From Mycobacterium europaeum (GTDB lineage: Bacteria > Actinomycetota > Actinomycetes > Mycobacteriales > Mycobacteriaceae), in the NCBI RefSeq assembly GCF_002102155.1, contig NZ_LQOU01000040.1:1-64000 (forward strand): a stretch of DNA of 64,000 nucleotides. Direction: 5' to 3'. A program made the translations under genes and the position numbers. The notes beneath the pieces were generated by a model. The model had not been told where the DNA came from and did not search any database. It was given only the letters and a program-made list of their open reading frames with translations. Positions 45,057-54,150 of this stretch are shown here, piece after piece. Within the stretch, counting starts at the first letter, position 1. Every line of letters starts with the position of its first letter.

Positions 45057-45676
45057 CGCTTGTGCTCGCCCTCGACACCGCCACCCCCGCGGTGACCGCC
45101 GGGATCGTGCGCCGCGACGACCTGGCCGTGCTGGCCGAGCGGGTCACCGTCGACGCCCGGGCGCATGCCGAACGGCTCACCCCGAACGCGCTGGACGCCC
45201 TCGCCGAGGCCGGGCTGACCATGGGCGACCTGGATGCCGTCGTGGTGGGCTGCGGCCCCGGCCCGTTCACCGGCCTGCGCGCCGGGATGGCCACCGCCGC
45301 GGCCTACGGCCACGCGCTGGGCATCCCCGTGCACGGCGTGTGCAGCCTGGACGCCATCGGGGTGCGCACCGCCGGCGAGGTGCTGGTGGTCACCGACGCC
45401 CGCCGCCGCGAGGTCTACTGGGCGCGCTACCGCGACGGGTTCCGCGTGGAAGGGCCGGGAGTCGACGCCCCCGCCGACGTCGATCCCGGCGCCGCGCAGG
45501 CGGTGGCCGGCTCGAAGGAGCACGCGGCGTTGTTCGGCCTGCCGCACTGCGGGCCGGTCCACCCTACGCCGGCCGGCCTGGTGGCCGCGGTGCCCGACTG
45601 GTCGCAGCGCCCGGCGCCGCTGGTGGCGTTGTATCTGCGCCGCCCCGACGCCAAACCGATGGCGGCGCGCGGGTGA
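45053..45676 (+). CDS. tsaB: tRNA t6A biosynthesis protein TsaB
   Basis: A 207-residue ASKHA-fold scaffold that dimerises with TsaD. It reads MTLVLALDTATPAVTAG and contains VVVGCGPGPFTGLRAGMATA (about 63–82). GTG 45053 overlaps tsaE, and the stop overlaps rimI. Confidence 0.93.
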   Translation: MTLVLALDTATPAVTAGIVRRDDLAVLAERVTVDARAHAERLTPNALDALAEAGLTMGDLDAVVVGCGPGPFTGLRAGMATAAAYGHALGIPVHGVCSLDAIGVRTAGEVLVVTDARRREVYWARYRDGFRVEGPGVDAPADVDPGAAQAVAGSKEHAALFGLPHCGPVHPTPAGLVAAVPDWSQRPAPLVALYLRRPDAKPMAARG

Positions 45677-46140
45677 CGGCCCCGAGCGAACCCGTGACGC
45701 TCGGCGCGCTGACCCCCGCCGACGCTGCGCGCTGCGCGGAGCTGGAACGGCAGCTGTTCGACGGTGACGACCCGTGGCCCGCGGCGGCCTTCAACCGGGA
45801 ACTGGCCAGCCCGCACAACCATTACGTGGCCGCGCGCGCCGGCGGCGCGGTCGTCGGGTATGCCGGAATCTCGCGGCTGGGCCGCACCCCACCCTTCGAG
45901 TACGAGGTGCACACCATCGGCGTGGACACCGCCTACCAGGGCCAGGGGATCGGCCGCCGGTTGCTCGAGGAGCTGCTGGTCTTCGCCGAGGGGGGTGTCG
46001 TCTTCCTGGAGGTGCGCACCGACAACGAGGCGGCCATCGCGCTGTACCGCAGCGTGGGATTCGAGGAGATCGGCCTGCGCCGGCGCTACTACCGCGCCAG
46101 CGGCGCCGACGCCTACACCATGCGCCGGGGGGCCCAATGA
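45673..46140 (+). CDS. rimI: Ribosomal protein S18 alanine N-acetyltransferase
   Basis: A 155-residue GNAT-fold acetyltransferase. The acetyl-CoA loop is in VDTAYQGQGIGRRLLEELL, and LEVRTDNEAAIALYRSVGFEEIG is the usual RimI C-terminal part. GTG 45673 and the stop overlap tsaB and tsaD. The N-terminal acetylation target may be broader than S18 in mycobacteria. Confidence 0.92.
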   Translation: MTAPSEPVTLGALTPADAARCAELERQLFDGDDPWPAAAFNRELASPHNHYVAARAGGAVVGYAGISRLGRTPPFEYEVHTIGVDTAYQGQGIGRRLLEELLVFAEGGVVFLEVRTDNEAAIALYRSVGFEEIGLRRRYYRASGADAYTMRRGAQ

Positions 46141-47168
46141 TCATCTTGGCCATCGAAACCTCCTGTGACGAAACGGGAGTCGGGATTGCGCGGCTCGACC
46201 ACAACGGCGCCGTGACGTTGTTGGCCGACGAGGTGGCGTCCAGCGTCGACGAACACGTTCGCTTCGGCGGCGTGGTTCCCGAGATCGCGTCGCGGGCGCA
46301 CCTGGAGGCGCTCGGCCCCACGATGCGCCGGGCGCTGACGACGGCGGGGCTGCAGAAGCCCGACATCGTCGCGGCCACGATCGGGCCGGGTCTGGCCGGT
46401 GCGCTGCTGGTGGGAGTGGCTGCGGCCAAGGCGTATGCGGCCGCGTGGGGGGTGCCGTTCTACGCCGTGAACCACCTGGGCGGGCACTTGGCCGCCGACG
46501 TCTACGAGCACGGTCCGCTGCCCGAGTGCGTGGCGCTGCTGGTGTCCGGCGGCCACACGCACCTGTTGCACGTGCGGTCCCTGGGCGAACCGATCGTCGA
46601 GCTCGGCAGCACGGTCGACGACGCCGCCGGCGAGGCCTATGACAAGGTGGCGCGGCTGCTGGGTCTGGGCTACCCCGGCGGCAAGGTGCTCGACGAGCTG
46701 GCCCGCAGCTGCGGCCGGGAGGCCGCAGAGATCCCCGTGTTCCCGCGCGGCATGACCGGCCCCGCCGACGACCCGTACGCCTTCAGCTTCTCCGGGCTCA
46801 AAACGGCCGTGGCCCGCTACCTGGAGAGTCACCCCGATGCGGTGAACGCCGATGTCGCCGCCGGGTTCCAGGAGGCCGTCGCCGACGTCCTGACGATGAA
46901 GGCGGTGCGCGCCGCGACGGGGCTCGGCGTTTCGACGCTGCTGATCGCCGGGGGAGTGGCCGCCAACTCGCGGCTGCGGGAGCTGGCCGAGCAGCGCTGC
47001 GCGGCGGCCGGGCTGACGCTGCGGATCCCCAGGCCGCGCCTGTGCACCGACAACGGGGCGATGATCGCCTCCTTCGCCGCGCACCTGGTCGCCGCCGGGG
47101 CGCCGCCCTCCCCGCTGGACGTGCCCAGCGACCCCGGCCTGCCGGTGGTAAAAGCCCAGGTCGGCTGA
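46137..47168 (+). CDS. tsaD: tRNA N6-adenosine threonylcarbamoyltransferase TsaD
   Basis: The catalytic subunit of t6A synthesis, a 343-residue ASKHA metalloenzyme. It starts MIILAIETSCDETGVGIA; metal ligands are His113 and His117 in VNHLGGHLAA, and the nucleotide regions are LLVSGGHTHLL and AGGVAANSRLRE. ATG 46137 overlaps rimI as ATGA. It is the last gene before the groES promoter gap of 200 nt. Confidence 0.95.
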   Translation: MIILAIETSCDETGVGIARLDHNGAVTLLADEVASSVDEHVRFGGVVPEIASRAHLEALGPTMRRALTTAGLQKPDIVAATIGPGLAGALLVGVAAAKAYAAAWGVPFYAVNHLGGHLAADVYEHGPLPECVALLVSGGHTHLLHVRSLGEPIVELGSTVDDAAGEAYDKVARLLGLGYPGGKVLDELARSCGREAAEIPVFPRGMTGPADDPYAFSFSGLKTAVARYLESHPDAVNADVAAGFQEAVADVLTMKAVRAATGLGVSTLLIAGGVAANSRLRELAEQRCAAAGLTLRIPRPRLCTDNGAMIASFAAHLVAAGAPPSPLDVPSDPGLPVVKAQVG

Positions 47169-47208
47169 TCGCTCATAGCGAATACCCAATACGCAGCGGG
47201 GCGCCCTT

Positions 47209-47240
47209 GAGTGCTAGCACTCTCGTGTATAGAGTGCTAG
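47209..47240 (+). promoter_or_regulatory. CIRCE operator (HrcA site) with an extra half-site, upstream of groES
   Basis: A canonical CIRCE CTAGCACTC–N9–GAGTGCTAG occupies 47214–47240. Its left half also forms a perfect 14-bp palindrome with an additional GAGTGCTAG at 47209–47217, giving three half-sites. A TATAGA -10-like element (47228–47233) lies inside the CIRCE, so HrcA binding should block transcription of groES–groEL1. The leader to groES is about 130 nt. Confidence 0.92.
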
Positions 47241-47368
47241 GTGGCAATCGGCCAAACCCTGTGTCGGCACCCGCGACGACGGCGCTCGGGCACGGACGAC
47301 TGCCGAATCCCTTGATAATTCCGGGGCAGCCGTCCCGGACCCGATCTAACTAGTGGAGGGCTCCAATC

Positions 47369-47671
47369 GTGGCGAAGGTGAACATCAAGCCACTCGAGGA
47401 CAAGATTCTCGTGCAGGCCAACGAGGCCGAGACCACGACCGCGTCCGGTCTGGTCATTCCTGACACCGCCAAGGAGAAGCCGCAGGAAGGCACCGTCGTC
47501 GCAGTCGGTCCCGGCCGCTGGGACGAGGACGGCGAAAAGCGGATCCCGCTGGACGTCTCCGAAGGTGACACCGTCATCTACAGCAAGTACGGCGGCACCG
47601 AGATCAAGTACAACGGCGAGGAGTACCTGATCCTGTCCGCGCGCGACGTGCTGGCTGTCGTATCCAAGTAA
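47369..47671 (+). CDS. groES: Co-chaperonin GroES (Cpn10)
   Basis: A 100-residue subunit of the heptameric lid of GroEL. It starts at GTG 47369 with GGAGG upstream and reads MAKVNIKPLEDKILVQ, with mobile-loop segment EAETTTASGLVIPDTA, GTVVAVGPGRWDEDG, and ends ILSARDVLAVVSK. groEL1 follows after 81 nt in the same operon under HrcA/CIRCE control. A dominant mycobacterial antigen. Confidence 0.97.
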   Translation: MAKVNIKPLEDKILVQANEAETTTASGLVIPDTAKEKPQEGTVVAVGPGRWDEDGEKRIPLDVSEGDTVIYSKYGGTEIKYNGEEYLILSARDVLAVVSK

Positions 47672-47752
47672 GGACCGTGTTCCGCCCCGGCGATCCCCGC
47701 GCACAACCGCGGGCGATTTCCGGGGCGGCATGCGTTCGGGTGAAGGAGCCTG

Positions 47753-49375
<1,623 letters not shown>

Positions 49376-49391
49376 ACGCACCTCCTAACGA

Positions 49392-49428
49392 AGCGCCCCC
49401 GGTCAGTTGGCCGGGGGCGCTTTCGTTT
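49392..49428 (+). terminator. Terminator of groES–groEL1
   Basis: A perfect 11-bp stem AGCGCCCCCGG/CCGGGGGCGCT with an 8-nt loop, followed by TTCGTTTT, 16 nt after the groEL1 stop. A decayed copy of this terminator lies at about 63526–63568. Confidence 0.9.
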
Positions 49429-49699
49429 TCGGAGAGGGGCGTTGCTCCTAGACGGGTTTGACCCAGAAGCATGGCAACGCGGACGACTACGGCCAAGCTC
49501 ACTGAGCAGTCGGGACAGGGTCGGACTGGTCAGTCCCACTATGCCGCGTCCCGCGGCTGAGCGAACGCGACACCTGTCAGCGGGTTTTCAAGATCGATCC
49601 CGGCACTATTGATGATGGCAGTGCGGACGCGCTGGCTCCTATATGACGGTCAAAGCTGCTGCACTTGGCCACGCCGTGGGAGCGGCGCAGGCCCGACAT

Positions 49700-50962
49700 C
49701 TACGCCTGATCGATGCCGCCCTTCATCGAGGCACGGGCGCGACGGTGTTGGCGGATCGCTGTGTTGAGCCCGCGACGGCGCCCTCTTCCTAGGTCAATGT
49801 CGGCGAAACCCGGCTCCAATTCGGTAAACATCCGCTCGCTGCGGGTCTCCGGAGCGTCGTCGGCGGTGTCGCGCAAATACTGGTTGGGCAGCGACAGCTT
49901 GGCCAGCGTGCGCCAGGTCTTGGCGTACTGCACCAGGAACGAGCCCGTGGTGTAGGGCAGGTCGTACTTGTCGCAGACCTCGCGCACCCGCACCGCGATC
50001 TCGTGCAGCCGGTTGCTGGGCAAGTCCGGGTACAGGTGGTGCTCGATCTGATGGCACAGGTTGCCGCTCATGAACCGCAACGCCGGCCCGGCCTCGAAGT
50101 TGGCGCTGCCCAGCATCTGGCGCAGATACCACTGGCCCCGGGTTTCGCCGATTATGTCGGGCTTGGTGAATTTGTCTGCGCCATCGGGGAAATGGCCACA
50201 GAAGATGACGGCGTTCGCCCAGACGTTGCGGATCACGTTGGCCACCACGTTAGCCTTCAGCGTCGATGTGTACGTCGCCGCTGGCGACAGCGAGGTCAGC
50301 GCCGGGAACGCAATGTAGTCCTTGACCACCTGCCTGCCGGCCTTGGCCGAAAACTCACGGATCCGCAGGAGGGTGAGGTCGCGCTCCGGTCCAGCCTTGA
50401 GAGCCTTGCTTAACTCGATGGGCTGCAAGCCAATTCCCCACTCGAATCCAAGAGCGAGGACGGCATTGAAGAGCAGGTTGCCGACGTTGAAGGGCTCCCA
50501 GGGTTGGTCACGGGTGACTCGCAGGATGGTGTAGCCCACATCGTCGTCCATGCCGACGATGTTGGTGTATTTGTGGTGCTGAAAGTTGTGGGTGAAGCGC
50601 CAGTGTTTTGACGCCGCACTCATGTCCCACTCCCATGTCGAGGAGTGGATCTCGGGATCGTTCATCCAGTTCCACTGGCCGTGCATGACGTTGTGGCCGA
50701 TCTCCATGTTCTCGATGATCTTGGCCACACCCAGGGTCACCGTTCCCGCCCACCACACAGAGCGTTTCGAGCTACCGGCCAGCATGAGCCGGCCGGCCAC
50801 CTCCAGGGCGCGTTGCGCGGCAATGGTGCGGCGGATGTAGCGCGCGTCGCGCGCGCCACGGGATCCCTCGATGTCGAGCCGGATCGCGTCCAGCTCAACG
50901 GCGAGATTTTCGATATCGGCGTCGGTCAGGTGAGCGAATGCCGGTATGTCGGTAATCGCCAT
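49700..50962 (-). CDS. DesA3-like membrane fatty acid/acyl-CoA desaturase
   Basis: A 420-residue integral membrane di-iron desaturase, similar to the mycobacterial stearoyl-CoA delta-9 desaturase DesA3. The three His boxes are present: H90-NVM-H94, HNFQHH (125–130) and QIEHH (about 303–308). It needs an electron-transfer partner, not encoded next to it here (in M. tuberculosis Rv3230c adjoins desA3). ATG 50962. A CTATCG/CGATAG palindrome lies 43 nt upstream. First gene of the island; the ~270 nt between it and the groEL1 terminator show no credible gene. Confidence 0.9.
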   Translation of the reverse strand: MAITDIPAFAHLTDADIENLAVELDAIRLDIEGSRGARDARYIRRTIAAQRALEVAGRLMLAGSSKRSVWWAGTVTLGVAKIIENMEIGHNVMHGQWNWMNDPEIHSSTWEWDMSAASKHWRFTHNFQHHKYTNIVGMDDDVGYTILRVTRDQPWEPFNVGNLLFNAVLALGFEWGIGLQPIELSKALKAGPERDLTLLRIREFSAKAGRQVVKDYIAFPALTSLSPAATYTSTLKANVVANVIRNVWANAVIFCGHFPDGADKFTKPDIIGETRGQWYLRQMLGSANFEAGPALRFMSGNLCHQIEHHLYPDLPSNRLHEIAVRVREVCDKYDLPYTTGSFLVQYAKTWRTLAKLSLPNQYLRDTADDAPETRSERMFTELEPGFADIDLGRGRRRGLNTAIRQHRRARASMKGGIDQA

Positions 50963-51004
50963 CGTGTCCCCTCTTTCGGGCGTGTATGTCGGGTGCCGAG
51001 CGTT

Positions 51005-51022
51005 CTATCGGATGTTCGATAG
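51005..51022 (-). promoter_or_regulatory. Operator-like palindrome upstream of the desaturase
   Basis: CTATCG–GATGTT–CGATAG, 6-bp arms and 6-nt centre, 43–60 nt before the desaturase ATG. Spacing and symmetry suit a TetR-type repressor. A TetR C-terminal remnant occurs 2 kb away, but no intact repressor is nearby. Confidence 0.35.
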
Positions 51023-51095
51023 GACTCAGTCTTTTGGGCGTCGTTTGGATTTACCTTGGCCGGTTTAGCCCTTTCCTGCCTGATCGGCGTGTCTT

Positions 51096-51461
51096 TCATT
51101 GCGCGACAGGGTTTTCCGGTGTCGCCGGCAGGTTGGTTCTTGCTTGGTCGCCGGTCGAGTGAATGCGGAACTGGTGGTACTCCGGATTCCGGCTAACGAG
51201 GGGATGGGCGGATTGTGCATGCTGTCTGGCCGCGACGGGGTCGAAATCGGAATGTGCGGCGGCGAGCGAATGCTCATCAAGTTCGGCGGCGTACAGCCAA
51301 ACCTTCTCCGGACTGGCTGAAGGACTCAGCAACTGCAACGCTACACCCATCGGGTACGGGGGGCATCTCAGATTCAGTCCTTCCCAGGCGCTCAGCAGTA
51401 CTGTTGGCGCTGTCTCAGTTGACGATCGCTCGGCCGGCTGCGCCCAATCATCCGGACTCAC
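51096..51461 (-). CDS. Hypothetical protein in the island
   Basis: An open frame of 121 residues if started at GTG 51461; it could extend to 51560. I recognise no family. It reads like a real polypeptide (SASPEKVWLYAAELDEHSLAAA; NPEYHQFRIHSTGD) but has weak third-position GC bias, no clear ribosome site, and could be a decayed gene. It lies between the desaturase promoter region and the leader at 51620. Confidence 0.35.
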   Translation of the reverse strand: MSPDDWAQPAERSSTETAPTVLLSAWEGLNLRCPPYPMGVALQLLSPSASPEKVWLYAAELDEHSLAAAHSDFDPVAARQHAQSAHPLVSRNPEYHQFRIHSTGDQARTNLPATPENPVAQ

Positions 51462-51619
51462 ATGAAGACCGATCGGGTCGTGGCCGTTGTCGCCGTCGCG
51501 CCATCGGCGATCCGGATTGTTTCGCCCTGGGTGGGTTGGCTGACGCGGCAGCCCAGTCAACCCCTACTGCCGGCACCGAGCCCGCTACCGCGCCGATCCC
51601 GGGTAGGTACGAAATGGTG

Positions 51620-51742
51620 TAGCGTCAAGGTGCTGAGAACTTCAGCTGGTGCGGGATGAGTTTGGCCGCGTTCGCCGCTTACCTCTAGGAGCATTGGCTC
51701 CGAACCCTCACACGCCGGTGATCAACGGGACTTCAGATCACC
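51620..51742 (+). promoter_or_regulatory. Structured 5' leader, copy A (shared with 59680–59803)
   Basis: A TAGCGT -10 (51620–51625) is followed by hairpin GCTGA/TCAGC (51632–51646), the conserved word TTTGGCCG, hairpin GGAGC/GCTCC (51688–51701), the conserved GCCGGTGATC, and a final stem GGTGATC/GATCACC (51717–51742) that abuts the ATG at 51743. Copy B has the same words, order and length. The purine-rich CGGGAC that could serve as ribosome site is in the last loop, so folding should control translation. Not recognised as a known riboswitch class. Confidence 0.6.
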
Positions 51743-52024
51743 ATGACTACTTCACTTGCTTTCCGTGCCGACACCCGTGTTTTCCTGATTGACCTGACCC
51801 GGACCGAACCTACTGACGATCCGCAGGGGTCGCGGGACTGGTTCAACCGGGCGAAGATGCTCGAGTTCAACTCGCCGGCCGAGCCGATGGACACACTCCA
51901 ACAGGCACCGACGGGTGCGACCACGGTCGACGCGCCGGGCGTGACAAGCTTCGTGACCGGCGCGAACGCGCTCGTCGTTGCCGTCCGCATCCCGATTGAC
52001 AGGAATGACCATGTCTGCTGTTAA
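51743..52024 (+). CDS. Hypothetical 93-residue protein behind leader A
   Basis: An unknown protein starting MTTSLAFRADTRVFLIDLTR. It is recognised mainly because the conserved leader ends at its ATG and because it overlaps the next gene by 14 nt, which implies coupling. The first residues (MTTSL) resemble the STAS protein behind leader B (MTDSL), so it may be a diverged or shortened relative, but I see no domain. It ends in DRNDHVCC. Confidence 0.5.
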   Translation: MTTSLAFRADTRVFLIDLTRTEPTDDPQGSRDWFNRAKMLEFNSPAEPMDTLQQAPTGATTVDAPGVTSFVTGANALVVAVRIPIDRNDHVCC

Positions 52025-53111
52025 AGCGGCGAAGCGAAGCGTGACATCGGAACCGAACTACTCTCCGGTGCCGATGCCCGCAACGGTCTGTCGGCCCATC
52101 GCCCAGCAAGCTCTCGATCTGACGGGCGCAGAGATCACACTGGTCGCGGTCGCGATCAACCACGACATACCCACGTCGGAGGTGGCCGATCTGATGATCG
52201 TGGAAACCGCCGGCTCCGCAATAACCTCGACGCCGGGCCCTGTCATCCGCGTTGCCGGTACCTCAGTCGGGCAGGCCTTCGTGGAGCGAACCCCTCGACG
52301 TCTCAACAACTTCGACGTCGCCATCGACGGCGTCCAACGTGCCGGCCCGGCGCTGGTGCTTCCGCTGCGCACCACCGATACGGTGGTGGGGGTGTTGGTC
52401 GCGGTGCGGCGAGACGGCGCCCGGACGTTCAGCGACGAGCAGCTCGACATGATGGCCGCATTCACCGACCAGGCGGCGCTCGCCTGGCAGTTGGGGGCCA
52501 CACAGCGCCGGGCGCGCCAACTCGACATTCTCGCTGACCGCGACAGAATCGCCCACGATCTGCAGGACCACGTGATTCGAGGGATCTTTGCGGTCGAACT
52601 GGATCTACAGGGGACCATTCCGCGGGCCCGATCTACTGAGGTGCAGCAGAGACTGTCCGGCAGCATTGCTGATCTTCAAGGCGTCATTCGGGAGATTCGC
52701 ACCGCAATTTTCGGCCTGGACGGGGCACCGCCGGGCACCGCCCGGCTGCGACATCGGCTCGACGAGGCAGTCGCGCGCTTCTGCGGATCCGAACTGGAGA
52801 CCACGGTTCAATTCGTAGGCCCCTTGTCGATTGTCGATGCTGCACTCGCCGATCACGCCGAAGCCGTTGTGCGCGAAGCGGTCAGCAACGCCGTCCGGCA
52901 TGCCGCCGCGACCAGACTTGCGGTGACGGTCAAGGTCGAGGACGGCGTGTGCATCGAAGTGGTCGACGACGGTCGAGGCGTCCCCGGCGACGTAACCGGC
53001 AGCGGCTTGACCAACTTGCAGCACCGAGCGCGGCAGGCCGGCGGCGCGTTCACCATCGCGGGTGCCCCCGGTGGAGGCACCGTGCTGCGCTGGTCAGCAC
53101 CGCTGCCGTGA
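52011..53111 (+). CDS. DosS/DevS-like histidine kinase with altered phospho-acceptor
   Basis: A 366-residue cytosolic sensor. A single GAF domain (about 25–160) is followed by HisKA_3 and HATPase modules very similar to M. tuberculosis DevS/DosT (LQGTIPRARSTEVQQRL; ADHAEAVVREAVSNAVRHA; VDDGRGVPGD; GSGLTNLQHRA). The expected acceptor His in DLHDHV is Gln185 (DLQDHV) here, with His183 and His187 as neighbours. It may be a pseudokinase, or act on or through a partner. ATG 52011 has CAGGA 6 nt upstream. No response regulator is adjacent. Confidence 0.85.
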   Translation: MSAVKAAKRSVTSEPNYSPVPMPATVCRPIAQQALDLTGAEITLVAVAINHDIPTSEVADLMIVETAGSAITSTPGPVIRVAGTSVGQAFVERTPRRLNNFDVAIDGVQRAGPALVLPLRTTDTVVGVLVAVRRDGARTFSDEQLDMMAAFTDQAALAWQLGATQRRARQLDILADRDRIAHDLQDHVIRGIFAVELDLQGTIPRARSTEVQQRLSGSIADLQGVIREIRTAIFGLDGAPPGTARLRHRLDEAVARFCGSELETTVQFVGPLSIVDAALADHAEAVVREAVSNAVRHAAATRLAVTVKVEDGVCIEVVDDGRGVPGDVTGSGLTNLQHRARQAGGAFTIAGAPGGGTVLRWSAPLP

Positions 53112-53147
53112 TCATCGCACCGCTGCGACCACGAGTGGCTCAGGGAG

Positions 53148-53465
53148 TTATCCAGCGGCGGTTGTATCTTCGGCGGTTGGGGGTTGTCCGTTGCCGCCGG
53201 TGAGCGTCGCGGTCATGCCGGGGAGCAGCAGATCGAGGAAGCGGTCCAGCTCGGCGGCGCCATCATAGGAGGCCAGGGCGGGTGCCAGGGCGCGCAGTTG
53301 AGGGAATTCGGTGATCGCGAGCCGGTGAAGACCAAGCCGGAGCACATGGTCGGTTTCCTCGGGTCGCTCGATAACCTCCTGCAACTCATTGAGGATGTGG
53401 CCGTACAGGTAACCGTCCCGTCCCTCTGTCTGCCCGCGAAAATGAGCTGCTGGTTGTGACGCTTC
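53148..53465 (-). pseudogene. C-terminal remnant of a TetR-family regulator
   Basis: About 105 codons read as a TetR ligand-domain end (GYLYGHILNELQEV; HRLAITEFPQLRALAPALASYDGAAELDRFLDLLLPGM). The frame is bounded by an in-frame TAG at 53466–53468, and no DNA-binding helix-turn-helix part is found upstream, so the gene is truncated. It follows the kinase gene convergently. Confidence 0.6.
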
Positions 53466-53520
53466 CTACCAAATAGGTCGATTTACAAAATATCGCGATC
53501 GAGAAGGGTGGAGGCGACCC

Positions 53521-53898
53521 CTAGTGGCGGATCGTCGCGCTGTTGCGCCGGCGGCCGCTCATGGGGTCGCGCGCTGACTTCTGGTGTTCAAGTTGCCGGA
53601 TCAGCTCACGCTTTGCTTCGCAGATAGCGCGGGTGATGTCCGGGTTCTCAGCGGTCGCCACCAGTGGCGGACGGCCGGGCAGACTCGTGCGCAAAGTGAC
53701 GCGCTGCTCCTTGCCGCCGCGGTCCTGCAACGAGACTTCCACATCGATGTCCCGCGGATCCCATCGTCCCAATAGGTGCGGACCGAGCGTCGACAACGTC
53801 TCCAATACATGTGGACGCTCCTGTTCTTTGAAACCCGCACCGACGTGAAGCACCTGCTCGCCGAACGCATCTCGTTGTTCGTTGTCAGGGTTGATCAT
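53521..53898 (-). CDS. Ribosome-hibernation-factor-like protein (HPF/RaiA-type)
   Basis: A 125-residue protein resembling the S30AE/HPF fold: VLHVGAGFKEQERPHVLETLSTL, then DVEVSLQDRGGKEQRVTLRTSLPGR, a helix AICEAKRELIRQLEHQKS, and a basic tail. Similar proteins in mycobacteria belong to hypoxia regulons and keep ribosomes idle. ATG 53898 has GGAGG 6 nt upstream. It has a long structured leader and a promoter at 54070–54098. Family assignment is by pattern only. Confidence 0.65.
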   Translation of the reverse strand: MINPDNEQRDAFGEQVLHVGAGFKEQERPHVLETLSTLGPHLLGRWDPRDIDVEVSLQDRGGKEQRVTLRTSLPGRPPLVATAENPDITRAICEAKRELIRQLEHQKSARDPMSGRRRNSATIRH

Positions 53899-54000
53899 GG
53901 TCGTCCTCCGTAGAACTGCAGGGTGCACGCGGGCGCTCGGCGTCTTTCCCGACGCGTGTCGTGGTCGTGCCATGTTCGAACCGAACTCCCGGTAACAGAC

Positions 54001-54058
54001 GGAAACCCGTTGATCGTTCGGCGAACTCCAGATGAGTTCCGGCGATAGCTGGGTTTCC
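54001..54058 (-). promoter_or_regulatory. Hairpin in the leader of the HPF-like gene
   Basis: Outer arms GGAAACCC/GGGTTTCC (54001–54008 with 54051–54058) enclose GAACTC/GAGTTC (54023–54028 with 54034–54039). On the minus-strand transcript this folds within the ~165-nt leader of the HPF-like gene. Confidence 0.45.
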
Positions 54059-54069
54059 GGTATGTCTCA

Positions 54070-54098
54070 ATTAGACGCCCTTCACCGCCGTATGTCAA
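54070..54098 (-). promoter_or_regulatory. Promoter of the HPF-like gene
   Basis: On the minus strand TTGACA (54098–54093) and TCTAAT (54075–54070) are spaced by 17 nt, a near-consensus housekeeping promoter. The -35 hexamer is one arm of the palindrome at 54093–54109. Confidence 0.55.
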
Positions 54099-54109
54099 CA
54101 ATGTTGACA
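54093..54109. promoter_or_regulatory. 17-bp palindromic operator at the HPF/GH130 gap
   Basis: TGTCAAC–AAT–GTTGACA, perfect 7-bp arms. It overlaps the -35 of the HPF-like gene and lies just behind the 3' end of the GH130 gene, so it probably controls the HPF-like gene. Confidence 0.55.
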
Positions 54110-54150
54110 CATGCGTAAGCGTGCAGGTGTCGTTTGAAATGCCTTGGGCC

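Noticed and set aside
49643..49792. 49-codon plus-strand frame before and across the desaturase 3' end
   Set aside because: Largely antisense to the desaturase, no ribosome site, no recognisable domain.
51727..51733. GGGACTT, a half of the DosR box, in leader A next to a DosS-like kinase
   Set aside because: Only one half-site, placed inside the predicted 5' leader, and not conserved in leader B.
51632..51742. Leaders A and B as ANTAR dual-hairpin targets
   Set aside because: The loops do not show the six-base loop with A at position 1 and G at position 4, so no claim beyond proximity is made.
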